From Polytrichum commune (taxonomy: Eukaryota; Streptophyta; Polytrichopsida; Polytrichales; Polytrichaceae): a DNA stretch of 64,000 nt. The notes below the pieces were generated by a model, which was given only the letters and a program-made list of their open reading frames with translations, ran no database searches and was not told the origin of the DNA. Made by a program: the position numbers and the translations under genes. Where the stretch lies: NCBI GenBank assembly GCA_950295325.1, contig OX485806.1:53935169-53999168 (forward strand), in the 5' to 3' direction. Positions 58,739-64,000 of this stretch are shown here, one piece after another. How positions within the stretch are numbered: position 1 is the first letter of the stretch; every line of letters begins with the position of its first letter.

Positions 58739-61700
58739 TCACAATACATCAAATTTGCCCGGAAATTCAAGTTTCCTCGTATCTTGAATCATGACCATCA
58801 TACATGGCCTTAGTGCCCTCTTCTTGTGTCGCTTGTCGAAGATGATCTTTTTTTGCCTTTGGATGGCCTCGATGTGTTGGGCACTCATCATTCTTCTCTC
58901 GTCCAATTTCTCAAGTATTGTCAGCCTATTCCTCGATGACTGACTATCCGTGAGACGTAAATTCACAGCAACTCGTGATGACTCCACTTCGAACTCGATG
59001 GGAAGAGTGGCCCCCAATCCGTACACCAATGAAAATGATGTGGCTTGTGTCGTCACTTTAAAGGTCGTTTGATAAGCCCATAATGTCGTAGTTAACTTGA
59101 CATCCCAATCCCTCTTAGAGTCGTGAATTGTCTTGCGAAGGATGCTCACTAGTGTCCCGTTAACCCGCTCCCTTTGACCATTGGTCTGTGGATGATAAGG
59201 TGTTATTTTCTTATGATCTATCTTAAACCTATATGTCATTTCTTGAATCATCTCATTCAGAAAATGAGTTCCCCTATTACTAACCAAAATCTTCGGACAT
59301 CCAAACTTTGAGATGATGTTCTCATACATGAATGTAGCGGTATTGGCGGTTGTATTCGTCTTTACCACTTTAGCTTCCGCCCACTTAGTCAAATGTTATG
59401 TGGCCACAATAATGTAAGCCATACCTTTTGAGGAATGGGGATGGACCTCTCCGACGTAGTCGATTCCCCACTTCTTAAAAGGAACTAGAGGTAAGGACAC
59501 GTGTAGTGGTATTTCCATTCGGAGGTCATTCGTAACATACCTTTGACATGCGTCACATTTTTTTACGTAGTCCTTAACATCCTTAAACAAGTCGGGCCAG
59601 AAATACCATGCCCTCATTATCTTTTGGCATGTTTATATTCGAAAAAATTGTCCACCACATGCACTATCATGGCATGCGGACAAGATGGAGGGCACTACTA
59701 CTTCCGACACGCAACGTCTTAATAAGCCATCAGCTTCTCTCTTAAACAATCTATGCCCTATCACCACATAGTGTCTGCTATTAACTCTGACCTTCCTCCT
59801 TTCTTCCCTTGTCATGTATTCCGTTAGCTGCTGAGTTTTTAGAAATTCGAGAATGCTTGAGTACCAATCCGCCTTAGCGGTTACCAGGAAGAGATTGTCA
59901 TCCCTCAAGCTATCGTCAACCGGATTGGATCCAACATCATCGGACAACCTTGATAAGTGGTCTGCTTGCAAATGCATTCGCCCAGGTTTATACTCCAAAG
60001 TGTAGTCGAACTCTTTCAGCAACATGACCCATCTAGCCAACCTCCCATTCAACTTTGCCTTGTTGAGTAAAAACTTGATCGCCATGTGATCAACAAAGAA
60101 AACCACCGGGTTACACATAAGGTAATGGCAAAATTTCTTAATTGAGAAGACAATGGCCAAACACTCTCTTTCAGTAGTAGAATAATTTATCTCTGGAGGG
60201 GTTAACTGTCGGCTTGTATAAGCCATAGGTTGATCATTCCCTTTGTCCCCCGTGGACTGACATAATGCACTACCCACTGCTACCGCACTAGCATCATAAA
60301 ATACATGAAAGGGTTTCCTTCAATCTAGTGGCCTCAACACCGGGTAGGTGTTAAGCTTTGACCTCAATTCCTCGAATGTCCGTTGGCATGCCTCTATCCA
60401 GTCAAACTTGTAATCTTTCTTAAGCAGTTGTGTGATAGGTACTGCAATCTTTGCATAATCCGAGATCAACTCTTTATACAAACCCACATGTCCCAACAAC
60501 TTGGCTATGCTCTTGGCGTTGGTTGGGGTAGCCAACTCATCTATGATTGCTATGTTTTCAGGGTCCGGCTCTCTTCTCTTCTCACTCACCATATATCCTA
60601 ACAATATTCCTCTCTGTACTCCTAAGAAAGTCTTGTCCGGATTCAAGGCCAACTACATCTTCCGGCATCTGATAAAAGTCTCTCTCACACATCCTAAGTG
60701 TTGACTAGAATTCAACTGAGTGCTAAAATCATCCACGAAAACCATCATTGATTTGTATAACAAGTCAATGAAGATGTACATGACCAACCTTTGAAACGTG
60801 ACTGAAGCGTTACACAATCCAAATGGCATGACCACCCACACAAACGTGCCCCAAGAAGTGGTGAATGTCGTCTTGTGAACATCTTGTAATGCGATGGATA
60901 TTTTGTTATACCCTGCATAACCATTCATGAAGGTGTAGCGAGCATGTCCTCCTACCTCCTCTAAAAATAGAGTGATAAATGATAAGAGCAAATGGTCCTT
61001 CTGTGTGCAAGCATTCAACTTCCTATAATCCACACATACCCTCAACTTCCCGTTCTTCTTCTTTACTAACACCATTGGAGACACCCAATCTGTGATCTTT
61101 ACCGGCTTTATAAACCCAGCTCTCAACAACCTCTCTAACTTTGCCCTCACTAATAACTGCAACTGTGGATTCATCCTTCTCTCTTTCTGTCTAATTGGCC
61201 TAGCACCTGGAATCAAATGAATACGGTGCTCCACCATCTCTCAAGGTATGCCCTTAAGCTCATCATATGACCATGCAAATGTGTCGCTGAACTCATCCAC
61301 TAATTCACTATACTCCTTGATTTCATTGTCCTCCAACTTAGACCCCATCTTCATCTGTCTAACCTTCTTATTCCTAGTTTTCACTTCCACATACTTCCAA
61401 TCCGCTTCAGATACATGAGTTTGCTATGTTGTGTTTTTATACCAATATGGGGGAACCTTAGGATAATCCTTGACATCCTGACCCACCAAAATGCCCGTCG
61501 ATGTAGTCTTGAAGTGTAAGGGTTCCTCCAACTCTGAAGCTTCTATAAATGCCTCCTCATCATGAGTTCCATCTACATGCACTAAACTGACAGAGTGTTC
61601 CTCTATCCCATCTACCCATGGAGTCCATCATCCCTGTATCTATTCCTCTTCCATGAGCACCTCACATGGCTCCAACAATTTGTACTATTTTGCCCTTGAG

Positions 61701-61810
61701 CTATCCATATCACCCCGCAAATATTCATGGTGAGAGGTCACCAACACATATCACACCGACTCTGGATAATCTTTCAACCACTGAGCATACTCACCATTAA
61801 CACCATGAAC
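58739..61810 (-). pseudogene. Minus-strand Tat/Athila-like gypsy pol, one frame with in-frame stops
   Basis: From 61237 to 58739 on the minus strand a single phase is readable, broken only by stops at 60653 (TAG), 60320 (TGA), 59633 (TAA) and about 59393 (TAA). RT: INPUT-type lead GARPIRQKERRMNPQLQ, DWVSPMVLVKKKNGKLRVCV, MPFGLCNASVTFQR, and FVDDFS where YMDDF is usual. The connection reads LLGHVGLYKELISDYAKIA. RNase H: YTSRQLTPPEINYSTTEREC, FFVDH, GRMHLQADHLSRL. Integrase: CDACQRYV, WGIDYVGE, LTKWAEAKVV, SNRGTHFLNEMI and ITPYHPQTNGQRERVNG. The same phase reads back past an extra TGA to FSDTFAWSYDELKGIP (about 61255), and gypsy-like text extends to about 61810 (EYAQWLKDYPES). The integrase is cut off at 58739, at the junction with the plus-strand leader. 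Confidence 0.88.
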
Positions 61811-62049
61811 ATTTAAATTGAAAAGATGTTATATGAATGATTTGAATGTCCCTATAACTGTATTGAGGTGTAAAAAATCTTATCTAAAGAATTTGAGAGT
61901 GTAAAACATTTGAAGTTAAGAAAATTTTATTTGAATGATTTGAGTGTCTTAAGAATTTTAATGAGGTGTACATGACCTAGTTTGAGTCATTTTAAAGTGT
62001 AAGGCATTTAAGGTGAAAAATATATTATTTGAATTTTATGAGCGTATAT
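61811..62049. other. Short AT-rich stretch with a partial about 99-bp direct repeat
   Basis: TATTTGAATGATTTGA-GT...GAGGTGTA recurs about 99 bp apart (about 61830 and 61928). There is no gene. It is the left flank of copia copy 2 and may hold part of its leader. Confidence 0.45.
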
Positions 62050-64000
62050 ACGAGCGTATGATGACATCATTTGACAACGAGGCCGCTATATTCATTGACA
62101 AGTTCAATGGATGAAATTTCAACATTTGAAAGTTCAAAATCAAAATGTTGTTGGCATTCATGGATGTTTAGAACATTGTTGACATATCCGAGCATGATCC
62201 ACCTTCCAATACAGATCCCAAAGTGTTGAAGGAGTATCAAAGGCGCATCAAGAAGGCCATGATCATTGGCCTTAATTTGGCAGACAACCAATTTGTGCAG
62301 AGGACTCACAGGGGTTTAGGAGCCCCTTTGTAACATTCACGAGACGAAAAGTTTGTCCAACATCTTTTTCATTCGCAACAAGTTTTGCAAGTGGGAGATT
62401 CAAAAAACTGATATTTTGTTGAACCACGTCGAGACATTCGCGGATGAGCTGGCTTGTTTAGAGGTACTCGTGAGAGGCAAAGACATTGTCATGACCTTAC
62501 TAGAGAGTTTGTCGGTATTGTATGAATATATGATCATCACTATGCAGACGATGCCAATGAAAGAAATGATAATGAACTACATGACGGTGCATTTTATGCA
62601 CAATATGTCGAAGCGCAAGGACAAAGACCCCCTAGGTCATAATGTTGTCATGGTGTTGCAACAAAGCAAAGACGACAACTTATTTTTGCGCTAAAGCACA
62701 AAATTATGTTTTTATTGTGACAAACTGACCCACTTTATATGATTTTGTCACAAAGTAGAGAGTGAGAACAAACAAATATTGCAAAAGAAGATGAAGACTA
62801 CACATTTGTAATGCGTAACGAAATACATTCCCAAAGCATATGCAAGTGGATTATGAATTGGGAGCATCCAACCATATGAATTTGCATAGGGCCGCATTTG
62901 ACATGTATAAAATAATTATTCCATACAATGTGCACTTGGATAATAATAACATTGTCTAAACTATTGGAATGAGATAAATTGTTATGGAAACAATTTTGAA
63001 AAATAATATCAACAAAATTTGTATCAAACATGTACTATACGTGCTCAAATTGCATGTCAATTTGCTCTCGATGAATAAATTTGTGTCGAATTATTTGAAG
63101 ATCCAATCCAACCTATACAAATTCATTGTCGATTTTGCGTTGGTGAAGCCATTGCAATTGTGCCATTCAAACGCAACTTGGACAAAATCAACTTTGTGAA
63201 AGTGCATGAAATGGAAGATGGCGCGCTCGAGCTTTGGCACCGCCTCTTTGGCCATTTCAATGTGAAGGGTATGCATACCTTCCGCAATATGATAAGTGGT
63301 ATGAACCTTGGCAAATTTTCTTACTCCACAATGTCATTGCTTTGTGAAGTGTGCATCAAAGACAAACAATATAGGGTTGAATTTCCAAACAAGGCGGAAG
63401 AAAGCAACCAAGCCTTTGGAAATTGTGTAATCCGACGTGTGTGGTCGTATGAAGGCTACATTTATGGGTAGTGCAAGTTATTTTGTAAATTTTATTGATA
63501 ATTTTTCAATGAAAGTGTGGTGAAATCCAAAAGGGTATTTCTTTGAAAAATTCAAGGAGTTCAAGGCACTTATAGCAACGCAATCGCAGCACATGGAGAT
63601 CATGTCCAAGGCATTCAACCATTTTTCAAAGAATTATGGTATCGAAAAACAAATATGTACCTTATATACACCCTAACAAAATGGAGTGGTGGAGCGTGGA
63701 AATCGTACCATTGTGGAGATGGCAAGGAGCATGTTTCATGCTCAAAACCTTGACAAAGTGTTTTAGGTGGTAGCGGTGGTTAATGCAATTTACAAATGAA
63801 CCGTTGTCCAATAAAGGTGTTGGATTCAATTACGCCCAAAAAAAGGTGGAGCGGAAAAAAACCTTTTATTACACACATGTGTGTGTATGGATGTGAAGCC
63901 TATGCAATGATGTCGGATGAAAAAATGGGTTAGTTCAATGCAAATGGCCAAAAAAATTTGTTTTTGGGCTATTATGAAGGAATTAATGTGTTTCTACGAA
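62050..64000 (+). pseudogene. Plus-strand Ty1/copia relic, copy 2 (runs off the window)
   Basis: Same family as 52656-56829. Gag from about 62092 shows FIDKFNG and KVLKEYQRRIKKAMIIGLNLADNQF, and 62353-62694 (SNIFFIRNKFCKWEIQKTDI, LLNHVETFADELACL). The nucleocapsid is CFYCDKLTHFI-x-FC (about 62707), matching C-x2-C-x4-H-x4-C with a stop inside. The GAG-pre-integrase and integrase zinc part is 63160-63471 (ELWHRLFGHFNVKGM, CEVCIKDKQYRVEF). The integrase core includes QNGVVERGNRTIVEMARSMF (about 63680) and the end has FITHMCVYGCEAYAMM and LFLGYYEG up to the window edge. The protease Asp is not preserved in the readable phase. RT and RNase H, if present, lie outside. Confidence 0.85.

Noticed and set aside
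1-64000. CRISPR array, bacterial operons or rRNA genes
   Set aside because: No spaced exact repeats of CRISPR type, no ribosome-binding-site-led operons, and no rRNA-like conserved stretches; all coding signals are eukaryotic retroelement types.

Overview
The window looks like nuclear DNA of a land plant with a large, repeat-rich genome. It is AT-rich, I find no intact host gene, and much of it is decayed retrotransposon: Ty3/gypsy elements (one with a chromodomain and an initiator-Met-tRNA primer site), Ty1/copia elements, and one long non-LTR element. A gymnosperm-like genome would fit, but that is inference; nothing here fixes the species.

Layout. 1-9.7 kb: AT-rich DNA without recognisable genes, apart from an LTR-like repeat (about 3.10-3.92 kb) that carries an array of small palindromes. 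9.73-11.75 kb: an abrupt GC-richer tract with a 94-bp triple tandem repeat, possibly a 5' leader or promoter. 12.1-24.8 kb: the main find, a degenerate non-LTR retrotransposon about 9.8 kb long once a nested insertion is discounted. In order it has a small ORF, an ORF1 with an RRM-like domain, a spacer, and an ORF2 with a 2A-like ribosome-skipping motif, an APE-type endonuclease, a reverse transcriptase, an RNase H, and a zinc knuckle plus restriction-like endonuclease (RHN and RPD motifs). Two endonucleases in one element is the hallmark of the Dualen/RandI group, described from Chlamydomonas. A 2,840-bp TG...CA element with a GTACA target duplication (18699-21538) splits the ORF2. The reading frame matches exactly across the two flanks.

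24.8-32.3 kb: a gypsy fragment, a GC-richer unique stretch, a 2-kb element with about 170-bp terminal inverted repeats (27689-29703), and a 176-bp tandem array. 32342-36884: a complete-ended chromodomain Ty3/gypsy element with CATAA duplications, a broken gag-pol and an internal deletion that removes the front of the RT. 37.3-41.3 kb: a minus-strand gypsy relic. 42.6-45.1 kb: a segment bounded by about 100-bp inverted repeats. 46.5-47.7 kb: two kinds of tandem repeat. 48.9-52.6 kb: a minus-strand gypsy relic with its 3' LTR, of the same family as the LTR near 3.1 kb. 52.66-56.83 kb: a plus-strand copia relic. 56.83-58.74 kb: a plus-strand LTR-like and primer-site-like segment joined head-on to a minus-strand Tat/Athila-like gypsy pol (58.74-61.8 kb). 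62.05 kb to the end: a second copia relic of the same family.

All the coding sequences are broken by stops, frameshifts or deletions, so no functional protein is predicted from this copy. The biological interest is the architecture of the dual-endonuclease element and the nesting history.
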